Notes: generated from the letters alone by a model not told the origin. Shown: positions 35,416-44,520, numbered from the stretch's first letter. The stretch: 64,000 bases of DNA from Emticicia sp037153985 (GCF_037153985.1 NZ_JBBAYI010000002.1:1-64000); one strand, 5' to 3'. Made by a program: numbers and translations.

Positions 35416-38400
35416 ATGAAATATTGTATACGACTTTTGAGTGCTATTTTTACTTTTTTTTTAATTCAGAATCGAAGTTTAGGTCAGGAAAAAGTGGATA
35501 TTACCACCTGTGATGCTTCTAATTCAGGGGTAATTTGTGTGTCAGCAACAGACTCCCTTTATGAAGTTTGTGTAAAACTGAAACCCGGGCCAAGCCCTAC
35601 CAAAATATATAAAATCAACTGGGGCGATGGCAATTCTAACGAAATGACCATTAACGCTGAAACGACTACCAAGCATAGCTATGACTTAAGAAGTTTTATA
35701 AAAAACTGCGGTGACAACGAGTTAGAACAAAACATAAGCATCAAGAATGTTAATCCTGACTTCGCCAATGACAACAAAGGTTTTATTCTTACTTTCAATA
35801 AAAAACCTGATGCAAACCCAATAGTAAATGCTGCTTGCGAGGGTAAAGCAATCAGTTTTAATAATGCCAGTTGCCCACGTATGGGTATCACTTACTTGTG
35901 GGAGTTTAGCGATGGCCGAAAAAGTACAGAATATATTCCTAATATCAGTTTTACTGACCCTGACCAGACGTATCTGGTTAAACTGACGGCTACATCGCGC
36001 AATTGTGGTGTTAGCAGTAAACAAATTCCTTTCAGGCTCGAAAAACTACCAACAGCCAATTTTACCAAAAGTGGCTATACAGTTTCTAACACCGATACCG
36101 TTGTGTGTCTGGCCAATGGGGGGCTTCTAACACTTGATGGGAGTATTTCATTGGAAGAAACAGGATATAGCTGGACAATCAGCGGGGGTAGCTATAAGTA
36201 TGCAAGTGGTGACCCTAACTCAAATAAAATACAGATACAATTGCAGGATTCTAAAGAATATACTATTACACTAGTAGCCAAAAACTCTTGTGGAAACTCA
36301 AAACCCCTAGTATGTAAACATAGAGCCGTAACCGAACCTAGCCTTACCATTAAACCCCAAGCCGATGACTGTAACCCTATAAAATATAAGCTTGTCAGCC
36401 CTAATCCAGAGGCCACCTATACCTTCAACGGTAGCCCATTAGGTCTGAACGAAGAAAAAGAAGCGGGGTATTCAACTACGCCTTATATAATCAGGGCCTC
36501 GCTTAAACACGCCTGTGGGGTAAAAGAAGCCAAGCCCGACACTTTTTTTATTACCCCCAAGCAAGCCGTTAAAATTACTTCTTTCAGAGATACTACTATT
36601 TGTGTAGGCACTAGTGCGGTAAATCTTCAGGCAACACCCGCCGGCGGAACATGGTTTGGCAGTTACATAGAAAAACAGAAGGTATTTAACCCGTCAACGG
36701 TGGGTTCTTACGAAATAAAATATGTACTCGGAACGGGTGGTTGTGCCACGCATGACAGCATAAAAGTCAGGGTTGAGGGGGTAAACATTACAGCCAGCGA
36801 TGCATCTATATGCCAGGGACAAACAAAAGTACCTCTCAAAGCTACCCCAGCCGGAGGCATCTGGACAACCTCCGTCTGTACTGGCTGTATTGCAAATGAT
36901 ACCCTCAATGTTAATGGCCTGACAGCAACAGATATTAAACTGACTTACGCTGTTACTGCCGCAGTAGGTGGCGGTAAAAGTTGTAGCGCACAAAAAGAAA
37001 TAAGCGTAAAGGTTGGCCGCCCCAACGCCGATTTTGATATTAGTGGTGGATGCAGCGGCACCATAGCCAAAATAAGCAACAAATCAACGGGGGCTAGTAG
37101 TTACCAATGGTTTTTAAATGGCTCAAATACACCTGCATCAACTTCATTTTTACCTTCACTTACCTTGCCGTCAGGCAATGTTTCGGTTAAACTCGTAGCA
37201 TTGGCCGGTGGGTGTAACCATGATATTACAAAACAGATTGTTGTCTCGACACCACCCGAGCCATTAAGTTTTAACCCTGACCAAAACAGTGGTTGCTCGC
37301 CGCTACCAGTCAAATTCTCAATTAATACGCCTGAAAGAAGTGATGTAAGCTATGAATGGGACTTTGGCGATGGCAACAATAGCAATATTTACCAACCCAA
37401 TGGGCATACATTTAATAACCAGACTCCTAAAGATGTGGAGTTTACTATAAAGCTGGTAGCTAAAAATACTTGTGGACAACAAACACAAACCCAGAAAATA
37501 AATGTAAAGCCACTAGCCAAAGCAGAAATAGGTGTCGATTCTACCATTTTCAGGTGTAGCCCTGCAAGCGTTAAATTCTCAAACAGGTCGGCGGGGAATC
37601 AGGGAGGCTCAACATGGCTATTTGGCGATGGCAGCACCTTAAGTTCAGCGGCCGATACCCTCTCGCATATTTTCTCGGCCAAAGATTCGGCCAGAATTTA
37701 TCAGGTCAGGCTGGTTGTTTCTAATAGTTGTGGCAATGATACCAATCAGGTAGCTATTACTGTATTTCCTGAGCATATAAAGCCCTTATTTACCATGAGC
37801 CATGAAAAAGCGTGTGCCGGAGAACCTGTTTCTTTCAAAGATGCTACTGTGCCTAAACCCAATCGTTGGGCTTGGAAATTCGGCAATGAAGGTAAAGCCA
37901 TTGGCGCAAACCCTGTATATAGTTTTAAAGAGGCAAACAAGACCTACACCATTACTATGGTAGCATATACAGCCTGCGGGTATGATTCGCTCCAACGTAA
38001 TATTACCACTACCCCTCCGCCTGATATACGTTTTAGTGTTACCACAAAATCGGCGTGTGAAGATGAAAAAATAAGCCTTGTCAACAATAGTTCAGGCACA
38101 CTGTATTCGATTCTTTGGGATTTTGGCGATAACTCACTCGATTCGCTCAACTTCTCGCCTGACCATACCTACAAAACCGCAGGCGATAAAATAATTAAAC
38201 TTGTTGGATATGGAAACGAGGCCAAGACCTGTAAAAATGAAGCAACTGAAAAAATATCGGTCAGAAAAAAACCTACTGCCGATTTTAAGGCCCCTGCCGA
38301 CGGAGAAGTGCTATGCTCGAATCAGTTAATCAGGCTTGAAAACTTGTCGAAAGATGCTGTCAGGTATAAATGGTATATTGATAAAGCCGATACTGTTAGT

Positions 38401-38811
38401 GCCGTTGAGCCAGAATTAAGCCTTCCGGCAGGCTTTCATGATATTGGGCTGGTAGCGTATTATAATAAAACCTGTAAAGATTCGGTCTATCGGAGTGGCT
38501 TTGTAGAAATAGATGCCTGCCAGATAGAAATACCCGAGATTTTTACGCCTAATAACGATAACATAGGCGATTTTTTCACTGCATTTGGTTCTAAAGGGCT
38601 AAAAAAGATTCTTTTACTCAGAATATGGAACCGCTGGGGAGAAGTTATTTATGAAAAAAGGGATTTTGACCCGAATATACTGGCAGAAGGCTGGAATGGG
38701 AAAATTAATGATAAAGAAGCCCCCGAAGGCGAATATGTATATGAACTCGAAGCCGAGTTTGTAGGTAAATTACAAAAAAAATACAAAAACAACTTTTCCC
38801 TTGTCCGATGA
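35416..38811 (+). CDS. PKD-repeat surface protein with T9SS type B sorting domain
   Basis: A 1131-residue secreted protein. A signal peptide ends near NRSLGQ. The body is a string of PKD-like beta-sandwich repeats, about eight, with signatures such as YEWDFGDGNNSN, STWLFGDGSTL, RWAWKFGNEG and SILWDFGDNSLDS, and many Cys that may form disulfides. The last 90 residues are the gliding-motility-associated (CHU_C, type B) sorting domain, with EIFTPNNDNIGDFF, IWNRWGEVIYEK and GWNGKINDKEAPEGEYVYEL. It should cross the outer membrane by T9SS and attach to or leave the cell surface. The stop overlaps the PorP/SprF start by 4 bp, the usual pairing for this cargo class. Confidence 0.9.
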   Translation: MKYCIRLLSAIFTFFLIQNRSLGQEKVDITTCDASNSGVICVSATDSLYEVCVKLKPGPSPTKIYKINWGDGNSNEMTINAETTTKHSYDLRSFIKNCGDNELEQNISIKNVNPDFANDNKGFILTFNKKPDANPIVNAACEGKAISFNNASCPRMGITYLWEFSDGRKSTEYIPNISFTDPDQTYLVKLTATSRNCGVSSKQIPFRLEKLPTANFTKSGYTVSNTDTVVCLANGGLLTLDGSISLEETGYSWTISGGSYKYASGDPNSNKIQIQLQDSKEYTITLVAKNSCGNSKPLVCKHRAVTEPSLTIKPQADDCNPIKYKLVSPNPEATYTFNGSPLGLNEEKEAGYSTTPYIIRASLKHACGVKEAKPDTFFITPKQAVKITSFRDTTICVGTSAVNLQATPAGGTWFGSYIEKQKVFNPSTVGSYEIKYVLGTGGCATHDSIKVRVEGVNITASDASICQGQTKVPLKATPAGGIWTTSVCTGCIANDTLNVNGLTATDIKLTYAVTAAVGGGKSCSAQKEISVKVGRPNADFDISGGCSGTIAKISNKSTGASSYQWFLNGSNTPASTSFLPSLTLPSGNVSVKLVALAGGCNHDITKQIVVSTPPEPLSFNPDQNSGCSPLPVKFSINTPERSDVSYEWDFGDGNNSNIYQPNGHTFNNQTPKDVEFTIKLVAKNTCGQQTQTQKINVKPLAKAEIGVDSTIFRCSPASVKFSNRSAGNQGGSTWLFGDGSTLSSAADTLSHIFSAKDSARIYQVRLVVSNSCGNDTNQVAITVFPEHIKPLFTMSHEKACAGEPVSFKDATVPKPNRWAWKFGNEGKAIGANPVYSFKEANKTYTITMVAYTACGYDSLQRNITTTPPPDIRFSVTTKSACEDEKISLVNNSSGTLYSILWDFGDNSLDSLNFSPDHTYKTAGDKIIKLVGYGNEAKTCKNEATEKISVRKKPTADFKAPADGEVLCSNQLIRLENLSKDAVRYKWYIDKADTVSAVEPELSLPAGFHDIGLVAYYNKTCKDSVYRSGFVEIDACQIEIPEIFTPNNDNIGDFFTAFGSKGLKKILLLRIWNRWGEVIYEKRDFDPNILAEGWNGKINDKEAPEGEYVYELEAEFVGKLQKKYKNNFSLVR

Positions 38812-39866
38812 AGAAACTGTTTACTATTGCATTATTTTTTTTCTGTAAAATTGTAGTCGGGCAGAAGTTCGGGCTTGGGCCAGACGCTCAGTTCTCTCAG
38901 TTTTTTGCTAATCCGTTATACCATAATCCGGCATTTACAGGCGAGGCTGGCGCTACGCGCCTCATGGCTACTTTTCGTAGCCAATGGGCAGGCTTAGGCG
39001 ACGGCGGCTATAAAAGTTACATTGCCGGAATTGATGGTTATGCCAGCCGTGGTTTAGGCTTAGGCTTTCTGGCATTTCGGGACGAGCAGTTCAAAAATTT
39101 CAGCACCACATCGTTATCTGGCCTTGCTTCATATAATATTGTTATTAACGATAATAACGTTGTTGTATTTGGCTTACAGGGGTCATGGGTGTTTAACCAG
39201 ATTAATGATTTAAGTAACCTGAAATTTGTAGACCGTTTTTCTACTACATCGAATAGCGTTGTAATTAATCCTTCTATTGACCCACTGGCTAATAAAGGCG
39301 GGCTAAGTTGGAATTACCTAAATTTTAGTGGAGGTTTTTTGTGGAAAAACTCTCCGTATATGGATAATGACCGTTTGGTCTGGGCTGGTGGCACATGGCA
39401 TAATCTCAAATTCAGCGAAAAGGATTTTCAACCCAAAGGCAGAATAGGTCTTCAGGCTGGTTTTAAAATTCCTCATCATCTGGATTTCATCGGGCATGGC
39501 CGTGTAAAAGATATGGAGCGCGAACGCAACATTGCTTTTACTACCTATTTCAGGAAACAGGGGCGTTTCAGCCAGCTTGACATGGGTGTTAATTTCCAGT
39601 ATTCGCCTATCAATTTAGGGGTCTGGTACCGAAATATGCCTTTTAAACGTGCTGATTTCCCCGGACAAGATGCCATTACTTTTATTACCGGAGTTAAATT
39701 TGGTAAATTCATGTTCGAATACAGCTACGACCTAACTGTTTCGTCATTGAACAGAACAACAGCCGGAGCCAACGAAATTACACTATGGTATGGGCTTGAT
39801 TTTGACCTTGACCTTTCTCTCAATGGGCTTGACAGAAGACGTAAATTAAAGTGTACAAATTTCTGA
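38808..39866 (+). CDS. PorP/SprF family outer-membrane protein
   Basis: A 352-residue outer-membrane protein of the PorP/SprF family, which accompanies type B cargo and is needed for its secretion or surface attachment. A signal peptide (FTIALFFFCKIVVGQ) precedes the family opening DAQFSQFFANPLYHNPAFTG. The rest alternates as expected for a beta-barrel (GLGLGFLAFRDEQFKNFS, LSGLASYNIVINDNN, and FMFEYSYDLTVSSLN near the end). It overlaps the cargo gene by 4 bp and is presumably dedicated to it. A 12-bp hairpin follows the gene. Confidence 0.9.
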   Translation: MKKLFTIALFFFCKIVVGQKFGLGPDAQFSQFFANPLYHNPAFTGEAGATRLMATFRSQWAGLGDGGYKSYIAGIDGYASRGLGLGFLAFRDEQFKNFSTTSLSGLASYNIVINDNNVVVFGLQGSWVFNQINDLSNLKFVDRFSTTSNSVVINPSIDPLANKGGLSWNYLNFSGGFLWKNSPYMDNDRLVWAGGTWHNLKFSEKDFQPKGRIGLQAGFKIPHHLDFIGHGRVKDMERERNIAFTTYFRKQGRFSQLDMGVNFQYSPINLGVWYRNMPFKRADFPGQDAITFITGVKFGKFMFEYSYDLTVSSLNRTTAGANEITLWYGLDFDLDLSLNGLDRRRKLKCTNF

Positions 39867-39886
39867 ATGTTGTTGAAGAATAATAC

Positions 39887-39915
39887 ATAAACCATAAGCA
39901 TTCCTTATGGTTTAT
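39887..39915. terminator. Hairpin between porP/sprF and anti-sigma genes
   Basis: ATAAACCATAAG and CTTATGGTTTAT form a perfect 12-bp stem with a 5-nt loop. No strong T-run follows on either strand, so termination efficiency is uncertain. Confidence 0.5.
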
Positions 39916-40046
39916 AGCCATTAGAAGCCAGTATAAATACCTAACATTACCCAATAATTTTACTCCTGAATGTGATTACTGGCCTTAGGTTAATTTATGG
40001 TTTATTATAATGTTTAATGAGGTCTTTAGCTGCAAACCTTTGTAAC

Positions 40047-40766
40047 TCACACAAGTTTTGCCCAGAAAATACGCCACCATAATTTCCAGCGGTTCATGGT
40101 ATCGACCGGATATTCACAGTTAGTACATGAGGCAAATTTTTTATAGATTTCTTCTGCTTTGCGTGGCTGATTACTTTTTACATAAGCTAATGCCAGATGC
40201 CATTCTGCGGCTTCTTTAAAATAAGGTCTGATGCTTTTAACTTCGAGCGATTTCTGAAAATCTTTTACAGCCAGCCAGTATCTACCTTCTGCCAGATGTG
40301 CCTGCCCATCAAAGAAACTACTGAAAGCTACTCGTTGCTCAGGAGTGAATTTAGTGCTATCAATACCTCTGGTTATGTTGAAATCATATTCGGTATCAGG
40401 CAAGTATATCGAAGCCAACGATAAATACAGTATAAACATTACTGAAGCAGCAGCCGATGCCCCAACCCAATATATAATTTTTTTAAAAGGTTTATGTATA
40501 ATTATATCATGCTGAGGTATTATTTCTGGCTCTGGTACTGTTGGTCTATCTTCTTTTTGTAAGTCTCTGATTGTTTTTAAAATACTATCCTGAATGGCCG
40601 ATTCTTTCAGGAGATTCATGGTTTGCTGAATCTTTTCCACTTTTTTGTTCAGTTCTATATCATTTTTTAAATCTTCTTCAAACAACGCTTTGTTTTGCTG
40701 ATTGAGTTTGCCTAGCAGATAATCTTCAATGAGTTCAAACTCTTCCTGTTCGTTAGTTGGTTTCAT
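40047..40766 (-). CDS. Anti-sigma-like membrane protein with periplasmic TPR (locus B)
   Basis: A protein of 239 residues from the ATG at 40766, which leaves 2 bp after the sigma stop; an ATG at 40799 would overlap the sigma gene by 31 bp. The cytoplasmic N-terminus (FELIEDYLLGKLNQQNK) matches the pattern of the proteins at 11336 and 46158. One membrane span (IIYWVGASAAASVMFILYLS) is followed by a periplasmic part with TPR-like helices (AEGRYWLAVKDFQKSLE, LALAYVKSNQPRKAEEIYK) and a CTNC pair near the end that could form a disulfide. It is translated right after the sigma gene and converges on the T9SS cargo operon. Anti-sigma function is inferred from this architecture and pairing. Confidence 0.72.
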   Translation of the reverse strand: MKPTNEQEEFELIEDYLLGKLNQQNKALFEEDLKNDIELNKKVEKIQQTMNLLKESAIQDSILKTIRDLQKEDRPTVPEPEIIPQHDIIIHKPFKKIIYWVGASAAASVMFILYLSLASIYLPDTEYDFNITRGIDSTKFTPEQRVAFSSFFDGQAHLAEGRYWLAVKDFQKSLEVKSIRPYFKEAAEWHLALAYVKSNQPRKAEEIYKKFASCTNCEYPVDTMNRWKLWWRIFWAKLV

Positions 40767-40768
40767 GT

Positions 40769-41332
40769 TTATATCAAGTTGCTTAGTTGTTTCATACATC
40801 TGAATTTGCGCACTTTGGCTGTATCGGCATTGGTAAAATTAAACTGAAGGGCAATTTCTTCCATTGATTTCTCTTCCATATAATATGCCTTTAGTATTTC
40901 CTGACAAATTTTGCCTAGCTTATTAAAAATCTTTTGCGCAATATTTAGCTCCTCCTGCTCAATCAAAGCATGAATGGGTGAGCGTTGGTCATCTATTATT
41001 TCATTCTCGAGTTCTACCTCGTGTGACATTTTACGACCCTCTTTTTTTAATTGTTTCATCCATTTTTTATAGGCAATAGCATATAAAAATGTTTTTATCT
41101 GGGTGTTATCCTGTAATATGAACCTCCCTGCCCAAACGTAATTAAAAAAAGCAATGAGTACTTCTTGTTCAAGGTCTTCGGCATCTTCTTTTTTCCCACT
41201 ATTTTTCAATACAAGATTCATTATGATTCTTTTATTTTCTTCGTGCAATTGCCGGGCTATCTGGTTACATATCCTTTCATCACGGCTCAATATTCCTTCA
41301 ATAATTTCTTTATCCGTAAACAGTTTGCTCAT
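40769..41332 (-). CDS. ECF-like sigma-70 factor (locus B)
   Basis: A 187-residue ECF-type sigma factor and the clearest of the three in the window. The region 2 part has NSGKKEDAEDLEQEVLIAFF and QIKTFLYAIAYKKWMKQLKK (residues about 45-110). The region 4 part has GKICQEILKAYYMEEKSMEE, IALQFNFTNADTAKVRKFRC (residues about 140-185). The helix-turn-helix sequence MEEIALQFNFTNADTAKVRK is typical. It is immediately upstream of, and nearly overlapping with, the membrane anti-sigma gene. The divergent mini-lipoprotein gene starts 255 bp away, so both may be controlled from the region between them. Confidence 0.85.
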   Translation of the reverse strand: MSKLFTDKEIIEGILSRDERICNQIARQLHEENKRIIMNLVLKNSGKKEDAEDLEQEVLIAFFNYVWAGRFILQDNTQIKTFLYAIAYKKWMKQLKKEGRKMSHEVELENEIIDDQRSPIHALIEQEELNIAQKIFNKLGKICQEILKAYYMEEKSMEEIALQFNFTNADTAKVRKFRCMKQLSNLI

Positions 41333-41587
41333 AATAGTGGGAAAGATTTTACTTTTAATTCTATTCTGTTGAATAAGGTAACAAAAATTATCCGATTTCT
41401 TAATAAATATATTTCGTTACATCTCGCTCATTGCTGAGGTTTTCTGTACTCAGAAAAAAAATTTAAAAAAAATATCAAAAAAAAGTGTGATGCCACAGCA
41501 TTTACTTCCATACATCAGTAGAAGAGCATTCAAGTAACCGGTGAACGTCTTGCTCATTTCTCAGTTTTAACCAAACAATTTCCAGAA

Positions 41588-41842
41588 ATGAACAAATTCT
41601 TTTTGAATTTCATGGCCAGAACGGCTCGTGAAATTAAGGCGCTCATTGTGCTTACACTTATGATTGCTTTTGGTTTAGCTTCTTGCCAAAGCGAATCGGT
41701 AACACCTCAAAAAATCAATTCCAGCAAAGCTCAGGACAAGGAGCATTTCTTCTTACTTGAAGATGACTCTACCTCGTTGAAACCCCCGCGCGAACCGTCG
41801 CCAGGTGGCGGTGGTGGTGGCACCGGCGGTGGCGGCGGATGA
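41588..41842 (+). CDS. Gly-rich mini-lipoprotein B
   Basis: An 84-residue precursor resembling A1 and A2. The hydrophobic stretch LIVLTLMIAFGLASC ends in a lipobox Cys33, and the mature part starts CQSESVTPQ, almost the CETESVTPQ of A2. The tail reads LEDDSTSLKPPREPSPGGGG and continues as poly-Gly with one Thr, so it keeps the acidic-Pro-Arg-Pro-Gly order while diverging in sequence. The mature lipopeptide has 52 residues. An ATG at 41612 is an alternative start. As in locus A it is divergent from the sigma gene and followed by a strong terminator. Function unknown; part of the recurring module. Confidence 0.78.
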   Translation: MNKFFLNFMARTAREIKALIVLTLMIAFGLASCQSESVTPQKINSSKAQDKEHFFLLEDDSTSLKPPREPSPGGGGGGTGGGGG

Positions 41843-41860
41843 TACTATACTCCTCTATAC

Positions 41861-41899
41861 AATCAAGGCTATGTAGTAGTTCATAGCCTTGATTTGTTT
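41861..41899 (+). terminator. Terminator after mini-lipoprotein B
   Basis: AATCAAGGCTATG and CATAGCCTTGATT form a perfect 13-bp stem with an 8-nt loop, followed by TTTGTTT-type sequence. Confidence 0.85.
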
Positions 41900-42083
41900 A
41901 ATAATATACTCATTGAATGCTAATACAGGTCTTAAAATATATTATTTTGACCACTTTAGAAGAATTGTCGTTAGGCTAATAAAATAACGTTAAACAGAGT
42001 AAACATCTGTAAGTTAAAAGTTCACAGGAAATACAAACATTTAAGCTGTATTTCCTGCTAAGTTAAATTTACTTGAATAAGTT

Positions 42084-42791
42084 TTATTTTACCGAGAAAA
42101 AATAAGCGACTTTCAAACTTAAAGCAAAGTGTCTGGCATAATAATCGGATGAATAAGCTGTTTTTGTTGTAAATTTAGATAAAGAAGGTATAACAGATAA
42201 AGAAAACTCCAACGGTTTATCATTTATATTTATCTCTTTAGCGACGCCTAAATTTATACCAAAATCAATAGGTTTTACTTCATCTGTTTGAGAGTTATTA
42301 CCGATTGACATTTTTTCTTCTATTGTAGTTTTTGACTCATCACCGAAAGATGTTTCAATTACTGTTCCTTTCGTTTTTGCTGCCAAAGCAAAGCCTATAA
42401 CGGGGCCTGCCATTAGTTTAATCGGGTTTGTTCCAACCTGAAAAGTTACTAAAAAGGGGAATTCAAGATAAGTAAATTTCTGTTTAATACTCAGATTATA
42501 ATCTTCGTCTTTTAATTTCATACTACCTCCTCTGAAACTCATTAACAAGCCAGACCTTACACCAAGTCGTTCATTTACAGAATATTCTGCCCAAGCCCCC
42601 ACAGTAGCCCTTATAACAGGTTGATATTTTATTTTATTATCAACCAAAAATACTATATCATAGGCATCTTTTAATGCTTTTGAATTATTAACAGTAGTCA
42701 TTTGCACACCTATTACAGGGGCAATTTTAATTTCTTGTCCGAACGTAAGCAATGATGTAAATAGTGCAGCAATTGTAATAAAAACTCTCAT
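42084..42791 (-). CDS. PorT-like outer-membrane beta-barrel protein
   Basis: A 235-residue outer-membrane barrel protein. The ATG at 42791 gives a good signal peptide (FITIAALFTSLLTFGQ); an upstream ATG at 42833 would bury it. The mature part alternates hydrophobic and polar residues with barrel-like strands (LGVRSGLLMSFRGGSMKL, FTYLEFPFLVTFQVG, PIKLMAGPVIGFALAAK) and ends with an aromatic-rich strand (HFALSLKVAYFFSVK), as expected for insertion into the outer membrane. The family is common and uninformative about function. It lies downstream of LytTR on the same strand but 245 bp away, so it may be a separate unit or a target of that regulator. Confidence 0.72.
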   Translation of the reverse strand: MRVFITIAALFTSLLTFGQEIKIAPVIGVQMTTVNNSKALKDAYDIVFLVDNKIKYQPVIRATVGAWAEYSVNERLGVRSGLLMSFRGGSMKLKDEDYNLSIKQKFTYLEFPFLVTFQVGTNPIKLMAGPVIGFALAAKTKGTVIETSFGDESKTTIEEKMSIGNNSQTDEVKPIDFGINLGVAKEININDKPLEFSLSVIPSLSKFTTKTAYSSDYYARHFALSLKVAYFFSVK

Positions 42792-43078
42792 AATTGTAGT
42801 GTTTAAATTTGTTAAAAAATTATTTATAGTCACAAAAATGTTTTTGGGTACTCAGGGAATTGCCTGTGGCAAACGGTTTATGGTCTTTGTTATGGCAACT
42901 TTACTTTTTATTGATACTCTTTTTCTTTAAATTCAAAAACGTATACACATCATGGTATAAAACCTAATACTACTAATGAAATACTTCCAAATTATTGATA
43001 AATGTGCGTTTGACTAGTATGTTTCTAATGTACGTGCTGGTATTTCTAACAGAATAGCGTTTTGCTCTGATAGTCATA

Positions 43079-43435
43079 CTACATTTTTGATTTAATAATA
43101 GGCAGTTTTTCTAACAGATTGTTTCTATACATTTTACTGGTAGAAATACTTTGCTTACCCACAATGACCGAATCGCTTAGTACTTCCTGAATATGGATAA
43201 GATTAACCGCGTGTTTTCTGGATACCTGAATGAATGAAGTGTCATCAATCTGGCTAAGAAAACTTTTAAGGTGTGTCGAAAGGTTTTTCTTTCCGTTAAT
43301 GGCATAAATATCTACATAAGCCCCTTGGGCTTCGATGTAGAGAATATCTTTCTTATGAAGTCGTTCGTATCGATTCTTGTTAGAAATATAGATAACTTCA
43401 TGCAGATTATACGATTGGGGGTCTAATGCTTGCAT
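43079..43435 (-). CDS. Stand-alone LytTR DNA-binding regulator (locus C)
   Basis: A 118-residue LytTR-domain protein without receiver or sensor parts. Typical segments are YERLHKKDILYIEAQGAYVD, STHLKSFLSQIDDTSF and QVSRKHAVNLIHIQEVL. It is a paralogue of the regulator at 7521 with low similarity. It follows the matrixin-like gene by 65 bp on the same strand, so it could be the last gene of the sigma/anti-sigma/protease operon, although a separate promoter is possible. Confidence 0.83.
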   Translation of the reverse strand: MQALDPQSYNLHEVIYISNKNRYERLHKKDILYIEAQGAYVDIYAINGKKNLSTHLKSFLSQIDDTSFIQVSRKHAVNLIHIQEVLSDSVIVGKQSISTSKMYRNNLLEKLPIIKSKM

Positions 43436-43500
43436 AGAATTTACAGGTAAGTTTGCCGTAGATTCCTTTCACAAACAGAAGGTAACATCAAAACTAAAAA

Positions 43501-44496
43501 TTATTTGTAATTTATTTGAACATCATACACTCCTATGTTATCGGTTACGTCTTTATCATTAACCTGAAGCGTAAGTGTAATGTATTCATTACCATTGGTA
43601 GTAAATTCGCAATTGCCTTTACACAAACGCCATTTAGCTTCATTATTGATTTTATACATTACAGCACCATGTGGATACGTTGGCTCAATGTTATAGGTAT
43701 ACGTATCAATATCGAAAGTAATACCCAGATAAGTAAACTGAAATTTACCTTCTGGTGTACAGTCTCCAATGAATGACCCAACGGTAATTATACCCGTAGA
43801 CCTGATGGCGACCGTACCGGCTTTATCAAGTTTTATATCCTGCGTTACAGGGGCCGATAATTTTAACGACAAAGGCAAAAAATTAATACCCATATCCTTA
43901 CAAGGGAGTGGGTATAACTGGTTATAAACCAGAGAATCATCTCGGGATAAACCATTGGGAGACGATGAGGTGATGGAATACATTATAGAGTTAGAGTCAG
44001 ACGAAGACGGAAAACCCAGATAATTGCCAATCTGATAGCCAACGGTTTTAAGCATGGTAGTTTCGTCCCAATTGAAAGACTCATCGAGTAAAATTTCATA
44101 ATGTGCCCCTTTTACCTGCTTTAGCTGAGATAAAGGCAGTAACGATGTTTTCAGAATTCCAATATCGGCCTGCTCGCCGTCGACATTCATTTGCTTACGG
44201 CTAACAAATTTGATAGAAATCTCGACCCTACTCGTGTCAAGCGTTGCCACATACAACATATTAGGATTTGACTTCTGCCAGATTGCAAAGGCGTTTTCAA
44301 CGGCTCTGCGCTGAATGGATTCGCTCAAGCGACTATAATAACTTACAAGGCTATATCGTACCAGACACCCGCTGAATGTGCGGGCTGGAACCTTCTTGAG
44401 GTTATTGGCTATTAAGTTTACTTTCTCGGCAGGTGTATACTCTTCACAACCAACGGCTATTATTAATAAAATTAAGGCAATGTATAAGTTTCGCAT
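43501..44496 (-). CDS. Pseudo-matrixin lipoprotein (dead metzincin)
   Basis: A 331-residue lipoprotein (lipobox Cys17, IIAVGC). The N-terminal 180 residues follow the matrixin layout: VRYSLVSYYSRLSESIQRRA, AFAIWQKSNPNMLYVA, VEISIKF, then the active-site region. There the zinc motif HExxHxxGxxH is replaced by YQIGNYLGFPS (Y154, Q155, N158, G161, S164), while the downstream SSSDSNSIMY Met-turn is kept. All three zinc His and the catalytic Glu are lost, so it should be inactive as a peptidase. The C-terminal 120 residues are beta-rich with a CKGNC pair. It is likely a binding or regulatory pseudo-enzyme. It lies in the operon of sigma, anti-sigma and an intact M48-like protease, 24 bp downstream of the latter. 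Confidence 0.7.
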   Translation of the reverse strand: MRNLYIALILLIIAVGCEEYTPAEKVNLIANNLKKVPARTFSGCLVRYSLVSYYSRLSESIQRRAVENAFAIWQKSNPNMLYVATLDTSRVEISIKFVSRKQMNVDGEQADIGILKTSLLPLSQLKQVKGAHYEILLDESFNWDETTMLKTVGYQIGNYLGFPSSSDSNSIMYSITSSSPNGLSRDDSLVYNQLYPLPCKDMGINFLPLSLKLSAPVTQDIKLDKAGTVAIRSTGIITVGSFIGDCTPEGKFQFTYLGITFDIDTYTYNIEPTYPHGAVMYKINNEAKWRLCKGNCEFTTNGNEYITLTLQVNDKDVTDNIGVYDVQINYK

Positions 44497-44520
44497 AGTA
44501 TCTATGTTTTGCGCTAAAAA

